A stretch of DNA of 64,000 nucleotides, from the NCBI GenBank assembly GCA_012932865.1, contig SAXG01000036.1:124001-188000 (forward strand). Reading direction: 5' to 3'. Below the pieces are notes generated by a model that saw only the letters and a program-made list of their open reading frames with translations, ran no database searches and was not told the origin of the DNA. Below, piece by piece: positions 1-10,968 of the stretch. Source of the DNA: Amylostereum areolatum (taxonomy: Eukaryota > Basidiomycota > Agaricomycetes > Russulales > Stereaceae). Both the position numbers and the translations under genes were made by a program. Position 1 is the first letter of the stretch. Each line of letters opens with the position of its first letter.

Positions 1-1080
1 TGTGTTCCAGGTCTGCGTGAATTTATCGTCAGCATGCCGTCCTCGACGTCGTTGGACCGGGTAATCACAAAGGTATGCATATATGTGCATGTACTCCTCC
101 TGAACTTGCTGAACTGTTCCCAGATCACAAAGAGAGCTCAGAATGCCCGCGGTGAAGACACGGCAAATCTTCGGGCCGTATTGGATTTATTCCCCTGCGC
201 AAACGGGGTCGACTCACTGTTAGATCCACCATTGACGCACTCCAAGAAAACCCGAGGCACCAACCATCCCGATCTCGCGCGTTGGCTTTGCCCCGCAGAA
301 GATATAAGTCTGTACGACGAAGACCCAATAATGTATGCTTCACCTTCTCCTCTCATCCTATGCGTCCTCACCCATCATTAGTGGCCGGAAAATGCTTCGC
401 GACGGGCGGATTCCTGTCGAGGGTGACCGATACCCGCTCGGCCTGTACAAGGACGGCATTTTTAACCCCAAAAACCCTGAGGCGGGACTGTTCCAGTCTG
501 CTTCCATTCTCAAGGTAGTAAATGCTGTTCGCCCTCGGCTCTAGTTCGCTCACTCAACCCTGTTACAGGCTGGCCGTCTCATTTTCACTGGAAAAGCGAC
601 GATACGGGAAGGCTTCAATCCCCAGGGTCTGCGCGGCAACCTGAAGGCTAACAACGTACGCAAAATCGACGGGTATCATATCGCGTCCGTCATAGTCCAG
701 GTATGTTCCGTTGTACACAAAACCGAGCGCATATACTGACCGTTGAATTCTAGACTCGCTTTGCCGCATCCTCCTTCGAAACGTGGACCCCCATCGAAGC
801 AACTGGAAGCAAGAAAATCGGATCGAACACAGATGTGGAGCCGTACTCGTATGTGACGCTGTACAACTGCGTCGTGTCCAGCCTCGAAGACGACCCCGAT
901 GACGAGTTCGCCTGCCATGTCAAAGCGGTGTGGAACTTGTAAGTAACAGTGTCAGTTGTACTTACCGTTGGACCACTCACGCGCTCATACAGGCACATCC
1001 TCGGGACCGCGGACGGAATCGAGGATGAAGAAGAGCGTGTCCAGGTTGTTGCGCAACAGGCGGAACCCACCTGCTGGTAA
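1..1080 (+). CDS. DUF6698-type protein, 5' end outside the window
   Basis: I read five exons joined by short introns with GT..AG ends near 72-116, 334-381, 514-568, 702-753 and 939-992. The spliced protein has the order I know from the Agaricomycete DUF6698 family: a K..RG segment followed by LCP, then LRDG, then a GLYKDG / GLFQSASILK stretch, IFTG, and finally ETW with a YVTLYN-type segment. The frame ends with TAA at about 1080. The start is missing because the frame is open at the left edge. No catalytic role is known to me for this family, which is commonly multicopy near fungal transposons. Family call from memory of the pattern, not from a search; the exact exon borders are by eye. Confidence 0.65.
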
Positions 1081-1083
1081 ATA

Positions 1084-1596
1084 ATGGTCGGACTCCGAGC
1101 TGCACGTTCCAACGCACGTAAAGAAAAAGAAGGTACGTGTTTTTCTCTTTTCTCTGCTTCCAACACATCCATAATGTTGCCACCGCCGTCGATAGCCCCA
1201 CCTCCTGCACTGGACGCAATGGCTCCAGGATCCACCGACATACTATCTGCGCCGGCTACGCTGGTGGCCGTCCCAACTGGTTCCATTCAAGTCTTCCCTC
1301 CAGACATACTGCCGGCGCGTCGTCCTCCACCACCTGCGGGTAATAGCTCCGGGATGCTTGCTCTGCGCGGCAACTACCCAGCGGCTCGGTCGTCTTCGCC
1401 GCAACCGACCCCCGACGTTTCGCTCGAGGTTTTCGCACCCCAAGACTTACCAAGTCCACTCACGGAACATACACCATCTCCCCCTCCGGCGACTCGGACA
1501 ACGAGGTCTACCAATGGGCCTGCAAACAAGCGTCCGGGCAAGGTCGCGAAGGATGCCCCCCTCCCCAAGAAAGCGAAGACCACGAAGAAGCGGTGA
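1084..1596 (+). CDS. Pro/Ser-rich hypothetical protein with basic tail
   Basis: An open frame of 170 codons starts just 3 bases after the DUF6698 stop. It is rich in proline, serine and alanine and ends in a lysine-rich tail (KKAKTTKKR) that could be a nuclear localisation signal. No domain is visible. It could be an extra exon of the upstream gene reached by a donor near 1078, or the N-terminal exon of a lost gene. I do not recognise it. Confidence 0.25.
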   Translation: MVGLRAARSNARKEKEGTCFSLFSASNTSIMLPPPSIAPPPALDAMAPGSTDILSAPATLVAVPTGSIQVFPPDILPARRPPPPAGNSSGMLALRGNYPAARSSSPQPTPDVSLEVFAPQDLPSPLTEHTPSPPPATRTTRSTNGPANKRPGKVAKDAPLPKKAKTTKKR

Positions 1597-2021
1597 GTAT
1601 TTATGATGAACACGGACTTTGCTCTCCTCGGGTTCTCTCATTTCCGTCTCGCTGTCATGTTGCTCTCGTCGCTGTATTGCCGGTTCTCAAGCTCTCATCT
1701 CGCCTCATCGCATTCTGTATTGTCCTCTCGCTAGATTTGTATTACATAAACCAGTAGCAATTCAATAACCTGTATTTTTGTGAAATAAACTGCATTGTGA
1801 ACTATTCTATCCCGACCGATCCCCACCAACCTTGCCATGCATCAAACAGCCGTACCATACTGGCCAGATTCCACCAGTATGGTAGGATATAGCGGATATG
1901 GTGGAACCGGCAGGTGCACCAGTGGTGCATGGTGGCATCATCGGCGCGTGGTGGCATGGTGGGTCTCGCGATGCATCGTGAGGCCCTGGCCATGCATCGC
2001 GAAGCTCAGCCGACTTTGCTG

Positions 2022-3328
2022 ATGGAGGATGACCCATATGCGGATGTGGATGGCTCGTCGGCGGCTTCAGGTGCGTTATTCTTGACGAACTATGCAACTT
2101 TCTTAGGCTCATTGTGTTCAGACACCCTTCCCACTGAAGAAGAAGAGGTTTCCGAGTTCGGAATTGAATTCCTGGTACCCGTACCTGCTGGCAACACTGT
2201 CCGTGTCCTCGAAAGCAATGACTCGAAAGTCACTTCCCTCACCCCCTTCGCACAAGTCTTAGCTGCAATTGCACTATGCATGGGCACATCAATATCATTT
2301 ATCTCTGGTTTTGGATACCTTCCCTCCTATCTCCCGAAGAGCGAGCTGGCCAAGGCAACCCCAATGGCTTTTGACGATAAGGGCTGGCGTGTTCTCATTC
2401 GGAACGTGAGCTATCATATTTCAGAGAGTCAGAGTAAGAAGAGCGGGAAAGGTGTAGTCAAGCCATGGCATATTATCTTGCGGGATACAACTGAGGCCTC
2501 CACCATGGGGCGGGGCGGGAAGGTGAGTTGTAGTATGATAGTCATCTCGTGATTCTAACCTTGGGCTTAGAACTCGAAACCTGCACCACCCGCTCCACGC
2601 ACAGCTGTGCCTGATAAGGCAGCACTCGCTGACCATGATGCGAAGGAGCTAGAGATCATGAAACTCATCGAGAACAAGCATCGTTGCCAGACAGACAAGG
2701 TGCCGTGTTTGATCCAAGCAAACGGAGTTCACTACAAGTACACTCCGGAGGACCTCGCGAAATGGGCTCACCTGGTGGTATGTCTCTATTCTCATGATAA
2801 AGGCAATGTCTGATGTGTTCATAGGCCAAGTACAAGGCTACTATAGATTTTCCGCCTCCTGAACTCAACCTTGAGGATAAAATCTCTCGCCAAGCTCTCG
2901 TCAAGACTAAGGCTCCATTATCGAACACAAGTGCAGGTGGTGCAGTCGACTTTTGGGCTGAGCTTGCCACCAATGTTGCTCAATGATTCATGGCTCCGCC
3001 TCCTTCCCTTCCACCATCCACCCCCACCCCACCTGCAGGACCTGACTTGACACCAGTCCATCGAGCTGTTGTTCCAGCCAAGCGTCATGCCCCGCTTGAC
3101 TACCCTGGAATCGAAGAGTGGTTCACGTTGTTGGATAGTGATCCATACCGAGGCCATCGCTCTCCTAACTATTCGCAGTACGTTCCACAATTCGTTGGCC
3201 AGGGATTATTTGATCTTGGTGATCTATGTGGTTTGGATACGGACAAACTTGCGGAAGTTACAAAGATTCCGTGGGGGATTGCTAATCGTTTAGTCCAGTA
3301 TGTTGCTGAGGATGTGGACAAGTTGTAG
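2022..3328 (+). pseudogene. Unrecognised Agaricomycete protein with SAM-like C-terminus, one nonsense codon
   Basis: The start at 2022 (MEDDPYADVDG) follows a good purine context. Introns near 2070-2121, 2525-2571 and 2779-2824 join frames without loss. The middle contains a hydrophobic stretch (LAAIALCMGTSISFISGF) and a KWAHLV segment. The frame then reads NVAQ, TGA (2984-2986), and continues open and in frame through a Pro-rich linker into a final 70 residues with the look of a SAM domain (PLDYPGIEEWFTLLDSDP, GLFDLGDL, WGIANRLVQYV). The TGA would be CGA if one C-to-T change is undone, so I read this as one gene with a premature stop; two adjacent genes is the alternative. Function unknown. 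Confidence 0.5.
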
Positions 3329-4871
3329 GGTGACTGAGGGCAACTAAGTGTTACCCTTTTTCTGTCAAGTTTGCGAAAGTTATATCTTCACGTATGATAC
3401 TTTTTTACCAGTTTTACATAATCTTCCTGTGCATGCACCAATGTGAAGTTCAACTTTATTTTAGATATAACCACAGTGGTGAAAGAACCCCGCAGAATGA
3501 CTAGCTGTGATAGTAGTGTAGGCAACATCATAGAGATGAGTATAAACATAAGTATCATCAACAACCTGATCAACATCCTCTCGACCAAGAATCCTCTCCC
3601 GACGGACACGTGCCTTCATCTCCGAGAAGCCCAATTCAATTGGGTTCAAATCAGGAGAATATGGTGGGAGGAATAGCACCCGCATCCCCCTGTTATTACA
3701 TTTAGTTCACCCAATATGAGGACAAGGCTATGATAGTCATGCTTAGGCAGCTCACCTATCCTGGATCATCTGCATAGTCTCTGCATCCTTGTGAATGCGG
3801 GCATTATCCATCACGATGACCGAGCACGGAGCAGGATATGGTTGCATACGATCAAGTAAACCTTCTATGAAGACCCGAAAACGCGCTGAGGTGAATGAGC
3901 CTTCGATGATTTTTGCATAAACAACTCTGTCAAGGCCTAGTGCAGGTAGAAGGGAGTATCTAGCACCATTCTGTGTTAACAGGCACCAGATAGCAGACAC
4001 AAATAGACACAGACCTCTTTCCGCGGACAAAAAAACAGCACCGAACGGCACGCTTGCCTGATAGAGCCCATGCGTAGCCTCGTATATCAGTTCGGCGGTC
4101 AAAGGCACTCTCATCGACAAACACTGTCTGCTCGGGAGTGTATTGGCTACCATAAAGGTAGCGATACTCCGATCTTTTGTCCTCGTTACGCTCGAGGGCA
4201 TCACGAGACATCTAACAAAGAGCAGTGGTCAGAGCTGGCATCGTAGGAGCGAGAAGGATAGTGTAGTATACACATGCGCACCTTCTTCATTGTGTACCCA
4301 CTACGTTTCAGTGCTCTCCATACTGTTGATGGGCTCGCAGAGACCCCACGTCTGGTCTCTAAGAGCTCCTGCATCTCATCAAGGAAGGCGTCCGGACGGT
4401 AACCTACCCAGCCATGAAGAAACTGGAGCATATGGAAGAGTTGCTGTCAGCTGAGGGCAGGGCCAGATCTGAAGCATCAACGCACCTGTACATCATCCAA
4501 TACCAAAGTACGGTTCGCTCCGCGTGTCTCATGACTCACTCGTCGCCGTGACACTTGTCGGCGCTCTCGGAAGTCCTTGAGGATCTCTTGAATCGTTCGA
4601 AGGGGAACTTGGGTGAGCTTGTGGATATTCAGAGCCGAATCGTGAGCGGCCATGGTCAGAAGAACCCCCCGAAGGTCATCAGAGACAGGCCGGCCACGCG
4701 TCATGAGAGGAGAGCCTGTCGGAGTGTGCACACACGGACAGATCAATCGGCGCCTTGGACCATCAATTGCCCGTGCGCCAAAGGAGAAGGACCTGGACTG
4801 GGAAATGTTCCGTGTGTGCATGTGAGTAAATCAAGCCAGTGTTCCGTTCAAGGGCTCCAACTGACGCACCC
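3328..4871 (-). mobile_element. Tc1/mariner-type (IS630-like) DNA transposon, probable full length
   Basis: The unit contains the transposase gene and is bounded on both sides by TA (3326-3327 and 4872-4873), the target of this superfamily. Both ends begin GGGTG when read inward, but the inverted repeats beyond these five bases are poorly matched, so the exact borders are tentative. The left TA lies in the TAG stop of the upstream SAM-like gene. Confidence 0.45.
3461..4704 (-). CDS. Tc1/mariner (IS630-like) DDE transposase
   Basis: Cut-and-paste transposase. I choose the ATG at 4704 ([11 protein letters not shown]), which is where the family normally starts; an in-frame upstream ATG exists at 4821. 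The order is an N-terminal helix-turn-helix ([21 protein letters not shown]), a second winged-helix segment ([20 protein letters not shown]), then the DDE core: first Asp in [11 protein letters not shown], second in [12 protein letters not shown], and the acidic third residue in [11 protein letters not shown]. At least four introns are needed; the one near 3690-3756 joins IQDR to GMRVLF with canonical ends. All catalytic residues are present and I see no stop inside exons, so the gene may be functional. It carries introns as is usual for these elements in mushrooms. Confidence 0.8.
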
Positions 4872-5333
4872 TATAGCTTCGTTGAATGCGACGCCTTCAT
4901 GAGGTTCCGCGGGGGCGGCGTCGGTCACCTGGGCACTTGACACCTCAACCTGGATCTAGAGCAAGAGCACCACCGGAACCCCGACGCCCTGCGCATGCCA
5001 CAGACTGGGAGTGCCCTCGATGAACCACTGACATTCGACGACCAGGCTGACGAAGACGATGAGGCCATGTTCGATTTTTTGAACAGCCTCCGTCCTCACA
5101 ACGAAGGCATGGGCGACGCGACAGAGGGAGCGCAGGGTCAGGACAAAGGGGGCGGGGGCTACGACGAGGAGCTCGGTGACGAAGACGATGAAGACAACGA
5201 GGACAACGACGAAGACGAGGACGAGGACGAGGACGACAACGAGGACGACGAGGACGACGATTTTTACGAGGGCAACGAGGCGGGGGCAGAGACAGACGAG
5301 AGCATCCTCGCAAGGGAGGGCTTTACTTATTAA
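4853..5333 (+). pseudogene. Remnant with RFRGGGVGH motif and acidic tail
   Basis: From about 4853 one frame reads APTDAPYSFVECDAFMRF and then RGGGVGHLGT, stops at TGA (4938-4940), and continues in the same frame through HLNLDLEQEHH into an acidic stretch of Asp/Glu ending at 5333. The RFRGGGVGH...HLN pattern is one I associate with the end of a transposon-linked protein family in mushrooms. The TGA corresponds to CGA, which would give the expected TRHLN. The upstream part is missing, perhaps separated by the mariner insertion. Family role unknown. Confidence 0.4.
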
Positions 5334-5787
5334 CAGAGGTGTGCTCTCTGTGTCTCATATGTTCCTCTCAGTACTCACCTCCCATACAGGACTATGCCTC
5401 AACCCGGCTCTCCCTCTGTCCCTCCCTTCCCCATCCTCTAGTGCGCGTTGAAGCCTGCGGATGAGTCTCGCCCAGGCACTGGCGCGGCGGACGCGCGCAC
5501 TCTTTCAGCCTTTCTACCAACTACACTGGCACCCCACGGTCAAATTGAAGCCCCCAAGCGGCTGCTGGTTCATGAGGGTATATTAGCGAAGGTGAACAGC
5601 ATGTACATGTATTATAGAACCATTGTATCTCCGCTGCGTACTGTACATGAGCCCCCCGACGCCATCTCCAGCGGAGGGACGCGGCGCAAGCGAGTTGCAT
5701 TGTGCTCGCAGCGACGGCGTGGCCGTGCCTCCCGATGCATGGTCTGGCATGGCAGGTTTGACTGGTGCTGAGAATAAGCGCCCATGT

Positions 5788-6231
5788 TCAGCCGACTTTG
5801 CTGATGTCCTGTTCCATAGCCTCCTCCGCTCTCATCTGCACCTCCTGTATCTCCTGCTCTAGCTGTGGGCGCAGAGAGCGTGGCATTGCATTGATGAAAA
5901 CACGGTCCATGGCCATGACATTCCTAGATGCGGCTGTGAGCCCGGGGGAAGTTGTTGGTGCTTGTCTGCGCATGGTGACCAAAGCTTGAGCAGCGGTGTT
6001 TTCAGCTGAGATGGAATTGTCGTGGCCGGAGCGAGGTGTCTGTGGAGCAGAGGGGGAAGATGCAAAGGGTGGTACACGTATAATAGGACGGGGACGAGGG
6101 GGGGTCTTCTCTGGAGCGGTGTCGGTGTTGGAATGCTGAGTCTGAGCAGGGACCTGATTTTCCATGTTCCGGCCTGATTTGCGTGTTCCAGTGGGTCGAT
6201 TACCGGCTCGTTTAGGGGTGAGACGGCTCAT
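5788..6231 (-). CDS. Hypothetical 147-residue protein, Pro/Thr-rich with acidic helical end
   Basis: A single-exon frame starting MSRLTPKRAG. The first 75 residues are rich in proline, threonine and basic residues and look disordered. The C-terminus (LRPQLEQEIQEVQMRAEEAMEQD) is likely helical or coiled coil. I do not recognise a family. It could be an exon of a larger lost gene. Confidence 0.35.
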   Translation of the reverse strand: MSRLTPKRAGNRPTGTRKSGRNMENQVPAQTQHSNTDTAPEKTPPRPRPIIRVPPFASSPSAPQTPRSGHDNSISAENTAAQALVTMRRQAPTTSPGLTAASRNVMAMDRVFINAMPRSLRPQLEQEIQEVQMRAEEAMEQDISKVG

Positions 6232-6928
6232 GGAGAATTACAAGGGTGGAAGCACCACACCCAGGGAGATAGGGTAAATGTCGGTGGTGGTTGTAGACGA
6301 AGGTGCAACAGCGGCTGTGCACCTCGCGCGGCACGGTGTCTCCTGTTCCACACACACCGAATGTCTCGTTTTTTTTGCTGGGGGGCACAATGCGACTGTA
6401 CTCGCAACATTTCTATCCAGTCAGAATTCGATTATATGTACACTACACGTAGGAAACGAGTGAAACATGCTAGGAGGGGGTCCGATTTTACCCCGTCATA
6501 ATTCACACCGCATCGTCGAAATAAATATGGGGGGCACAGGGGGCAGCCTGTGCGATGAAAACGTGCTAATTTTCAGGTCGATACGTGCAGCGGTTGAGGA
6601 GATACAGCACAATCTTTGCTGAGCCTCAAATCTCGCACAGAAGAGCCGCGACGCCCGCGACGCGAACTATTCTGAAAACGGCAATAATGATCGATGACGA
6701 CAATGACATTTGACCACCCCAGCCGCTGGGAATCGCGTCACGTGATGGGAAAATATCATCGACGCGCCGACTGCACGCTCTGTACAAGCACAGAGCAGTA
6801 ACGAACAGTAACGGCGATGCAATCATAATAGTGTACAGGTATCCTCCAGTTTTCAATAATAAATCAGTAGACATAACTGATCTTGCAAATACCGATGTCT
6901 GCGATAACCCGACTCAACCCCAGACCAC
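6232..6928. other. Intergenic, no gene recognised
   Basis: AT-richer spacer between the small hypothetical frame and the monooxygenase 3' end. I find no convincing coding frame, RNA gene or repeat here. Confidence 0.5.
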
Positions 6929-8770
6929 CTATTCAGTGCATTCCACCGTGACTTCTCTCGTCACAAACCGGGAAGCAGTATTACCTACAGATCTATCTGA
7001 CTTCCCGTGAATGGAGTGCTTCTTTAACGTGCTCCACTGCTTCCACCAATCATCCGCCGCATCGAACGCGTCGTAGGTCCACACCGCATAGTTCTGCCAC
7101 CACTGCTGCGAAAACTGGTCCGTCTTCCACGGCTCACGTCGAACGGATACGAACTCTTTCATGCGCTCGTTTCGCGCATCGCGAGCGGGACCGGGGGGCA
7201 TGAAGCGAAAAGTGGCGTTGAGACTTTCGAGGTCTTCGAGGGCCTGCGCGCGCGGCTGGCGCAGTTCCTGGTATGCGTAGAGCAGCGTCGATATCTCGTC
7301 GTGCGAGCGCAGGTGCGAGAAGAGAGTGCCAAGGACAACGCTACTCTCGATCGCAGTCGATACGTTATGTGTGGTGCCGGTCTTGCGAGAAATGAGTACA
7401 CGTCTGCAGAAGAAGGGGCGTGCCAGTGTACTCGCCTCGGTTGGACGAGCGGCGTCTCCAATCAGGACGATGTGTGCCGAATCGTCAACCCAGTCTTCAA
7501 GTTTGGGCCAGCTCAGTCGCCGTACCCAAGAAACCGAGGTCAGGTTATTCATAAGCTTGACCAGTCTACGTTCGCAGGGGAAATATGGTTAAAAATCGTG
7601 CAGAAGAAAAGTTATTCGAAACGTGCCGTTTGTCAGCGCGAGAGAACCGATGTTTGAAGTGATCTGGGGAAAGCGTGGCCAACCACCCCTCGCCAATATC
7701 TGGTATTAGGGACCGGTACCAAAGATGCACTGCAAACTCCTTTTCTTTGGACTATCAAGTCAATCAGCCCGTCGTCGCGTCGCAGATATGCCACCGTGCT
7801 TACAACGGGGAAACCTGAAAGCGCGTTCAGGATCACCGGTGCCAAATCAAAGGAGCGAACGGTACGAAACGTTACCCACCGATTACCGCGTTATGCGCGC
7901 CGCACCATAATGGATCTCCCCGCGCGATATCCTCATTTCGAAGATCTTCCTCCTCGTCAAGGGTTTTCATTGGGATCACCCCGCTAAAATGTATGCTCCC
8001 GTCCCAACGCGGAACGGTAGGTTCGGTTTCCACGCTCTGCCGCACGACGCTGAAGGGTCCGTCGGCGCCCACAATCACGTCGGCAAACAGCTTCTCCCCA
8101 CCTCGTAGGGTAACAGAAGGTCTCGAAGCAGCCGTGAGGGGATTCTGGTGGGTACCTGGGGCGGAAGGCGCTGGGGATGCGGACACGACCTGTGCGTCGG
8201 GGACGACTTCGACGCCGACGGAGAGCGCGAGCCCTCGAAGCATGGTGTGCAGCTCGCGGTGCTGGTCGTCACTCCATTCTAAGGATATATGCGTAAGAGA
8301 ATAGGACTCGCGCGCACCTGCATCGTGTAGAATGGAGCACCGCTCTCCGCCTGCACTTCCTCTGCCCAAGGCATATACGCGATCGTCTCCCCGGTGTCGA
8401 CTGATGCGAATACGAGCATCAGGCGGGAGCACGGCGCATGAAGGGACCACTTACGGTCGCAGCAATAGGTGTTCCGTATTGTCCAACACGTTTCTCGTAG
8501 CTCCGCTTCCAGCCCCCACTCGAACAAAATCTTGGTGAGGTTTGGTGGCACCTGTATGCCTCCCGTCCATTGCGCGTCCCCAGGGAGCTTGTCGAGAACC
8601 CGCACGCGATGGCCAGCGCTGGCGAGCGTGTACGCCGCCGAGAGTCCCGATAAGCCTGGATGCAGGCAGGTATCAGACTATAAACAGAACCCTGAGCCAA
8701 CATGCCCAGACGTACCTCCACCCACGATGATGAAGTCGATCTTCAGAGGGGCTTGCCTTGGATTCCTCAT
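6929..8770 (-). CDS. FAD-dependent aromatic monooxygenase (salicylate-hydroxylase-like), possibly decaying
   Basis: Class A flavin monooxygenase of the UbiH/salicylate hydroxylase type, which hydroxylates aromatic substrates with NAD(P)H and O2. I choose ATG 8770 (MRNPRQAPLKIDFIIVGGG). Splicing at 8719/8660 gives the dinucleotide-binding segment IIVGGGLSGLSAAYTLASAG followed by RVLDK. Later exons carry GAPFYTMQ, RELHTMLRGLA, the DG motif (ADVIVGADGPFSVVR), then SAHIVLIGDAARP, the second FAD-binding motif. After GDAARP the usual PYxxQGxxxAxED segment is represented only by GTTHNVSTAIESSVVLG, so this loop is degenerate or an intron is mis-drawn. The C-terminal helices (FSQQWWQNYAVWTYDAFDA) are typical. 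About seven exons. Substrate cannot be told from sequence. Confidence 0.7.
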
Positions 8771-10118
8771 AGAACGAAAGACGGCTGAAGGATGAGAGGG
8801 GCGAGCAATGGAGTGATGGTCAAGAACAAGGAAAGGACGGCGATGCAACCACCACCACCGGCGCTCACAACCACTGCCACGAGGACGCATACCCTAGGTT
8901 CTCTAGGACTGATCAGACGGCAACAATCCGTGGCCTTCACCTCGTGATGACCGCGTCCATTCCATACGGGTCGCCGAGCTCGCCGTTTACATTGAGCTCG
9001 CGGCTGCTCGCGGCGGTCTGCTAGATGTCGGCATTGATATCACCCGTCCTTGGGTTCCAACGGAGCGCTCATAGTCGCCGGAATGTATGCAGGCGCGCGC
9101 GGAGGCCGATGCCCAATATCTGTGCATAAGTTGAAGAACGTTGGGTGCAAGTATTAGTACAACTTATTAACAAAGCATCGAGTTCGGGGCAACCGAGACT
9201 TACTTGAACGGAGGTAAGTAGAACGTGTTCTTACCAATAATGCTGGATGTGGGGTCAAATTAAGCGCCAAAGATGGTAGCTGTGGCGAGGGCGTGGGTGG
9301 CTATGTATCGACTATCATCTATGTAGGTAGGTTACGGGCTTTGCAATTGAGCCTTGAAGATAAGTAGCTTAGACTCGCCGACTCACCTGAGTTGCACCTG
9401 AGCGCGCTTGACGTGGCACCGAAAACCTTGCAATTGCAGTTGCGAATTAGGAATTTCGGCCACGCGACGAAAATACGTATATGCACGCGGAATCCACTAT
9501 CATATATGCGTATTGTGGAGTAGGTGGTACAAGAGCCTACAAGGATCAGGATGTGGTCAAGTATCTCGAGTCTCGACATGACATGAGTGCCAGGGATTAC
9601 ACCATCCGCGTGACTTCACCTGAGGCTTGATGCTTTTGAACTGTTTTCTTGATTTAGATTTTACTTGAGCATCTGTATGGGGTATATCACGTCAAAAAAA
9701 TGGCTGAGTGGTTTTCTGTAACTTGTGCCGTTGTGCGGCGGTTGCGCGCAACTTCGATCGATCGCGCGTGTAACTTAGTTCCTTTGTTGCACAATTGAGC
9801 TGTACATTATCTTCGTTTTCCCACTTCGCTTCTTCACCTTCCGCCTTCATCAAGTTCTTGTGTGTAAGTACTCCTGATACCGTACATGGATCATTATCTG
9901 TCTTTGTCTTTATGCAGGATTTTACTGGAGTGCAGTAGATGATTCTGCAACTTGGCCCGGGGACGGTCTGGCTCATTCTCATCGAAGACGAGGAGTGCAA
10001 CACTTACTAAACCTCTGGATGTTTATATTGACTCTGGCTCTGCTTGCATTTAGTACCCGAGGTCTGGGAGCTTTGCAGCACACCTGACATTTCTTTGGAT
10101 GGTGAGTAGCATGACAAT
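8771..10118. other. Intergenic, no gene recognised
   Basis: About 1.35 kb with only short unsupported frames. It probably includes the monooxygenase promoter near 8771-8950. I see no element ends or RNA genes. Confidence 0.5.
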
Positions 10119-10481
10119 GAGACTGTCACGGTTCGCCCTTTTGCTCCGCTTTTTTCTTGCTTTCTTGCGCTATCTGATCTCACACCTGTGGATCAATCCC
10201 CTTTGATGGCATCGCTGATGTGCCCCTTGGTCTGTGCACATCCCCTCCCTAGTATATATAGCTGGCCTGCATGTATCTAGTTCCTTAGTCTTTCCTCCTA
10301 GTCTTTACCGGCTTAGAGTGCAATGTACTGTTCTCCCTTTGTTCCCTGATTCCCCCTTCCTCTGAGCCACTGCCTGTGTCGCGACTTAGAAGGCTATTGG
10401 ATGCATTCCTTAGTCGGTCGTTCTAGGGGTCATAGAACAAGTGGAAGTGCATCAAAAGTGTCGCGAGGTAGAAGTAAGAAG

Positions 10482-10670
10482 AGTCTTTCCTAATGTCAAG
10501 AACGACCGACTAAGGAATGCATCCAATAGCCTTCTAAGTCGCGACACAGGCAGTGGCTCAGAGGAAGGGGGAATCAGGGAACAAAGGGAGAACAGTACAT
10601 TGCACTCTAAGCCGGTAAAGACTAGGAGGAAAGACTAAGGAACTAGATACATGCAGGCCAGCTATATATA
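10482..10670 (-). promoter_or_regulatory. TATA box, inferred RNA start and self-complementary primer site of family P
   Basis: On the minus strand the TATA starts at 10670 and AGTCTTTCCT starts at 10636, exactly 34 nt further. The LTR ends at 10494; after two bases (TT) comes AGGAAAGACT (10491-10482), the perfect reverse complement of AGTCTTTCCT. This is the arrangement of Tf1-type self-priming. The RNA start itself is inferred. Confidence 0.7.
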
Positions 10671-10799
10671 CTAGGGAGGGGATGTGCACAGACCAAGGGG
10701 CACATCAGCGATGCCATCAAAGGGGATTGATCCACAGGTGTGAGATCAGATAGCGCAAGAAAGCAAGGAAAAAGCGGAGCAAAAGGGCAAACCGTGACA
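10494..10799 (-). repeat. Complete LTR of family P
   Basis: 306 bp, begins TGTCAC and ends TTGACA on the minus strand. It has a TATATATAG box whose first T is at 10670. The left arm (10124-10424) is the same LTR in the opposite orientation, with its TATA at 10253 and the same 34-nt spacing to AGTCTTTCCT. Confidence 0.8.
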
Positions 10800-10968
10800 G
10801 AGACACACTGAAACATTTTGGCGAGGCTGAAGATTAGCTAACTCTGGCTCTGGGCAAAAAAAAACTTAGGGGTCTTGAGGGCTTTCTGTCGACGGCCATC
10901 TTCCCTTCCAATTATCCTGGAGTCAACGGGCCCGCTGTTGCTCTGTCCTACCCTTCTTTCCCCCGACA

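Larger units (their letters stand above)
10124..10799. mobile_element. Inverted-LTR palindrome (family P) with 5-bp target duplication
   Basis: Two arms of 301 bp (10124-10424 and 10499-10799) are reverse complements of each other with only two substitutions, around a 74-bp spacer. Both outer ends are TGTCAC.. / ..GTGACA. The flanking five bases GAGAC (10119-10123 and 10800-10804) are a perfect direct duplication, so the palindrome was inserted as a unit. The right arm read on the minus strand is a complete LTR of 306 bp (TGTCAC...TTGACA, 10799 to 10494) followed by a self-priming site and leader. The left arm is the same LTR lacking its last five bases. No coding region belongs to it; a 65-codon frame inside is just palindrome sequence. 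The autonomous parent is not in this window. Confidence 0.85.

Noticed and set aside
2007..5806. 18-base exact repeat CAGCCGACTTTGCTGATG at 2007-2024 and 5789-5806
   Set aside because: No similarity extends clearly beyond it. Probably a fragment or chance; no element ends seen.
10441..10638. 65-codon frame inside the palindrome
   Set aside because: It spans the spacer and one LTR arm; its mirror image exists on the other arm, so it is not a gene.
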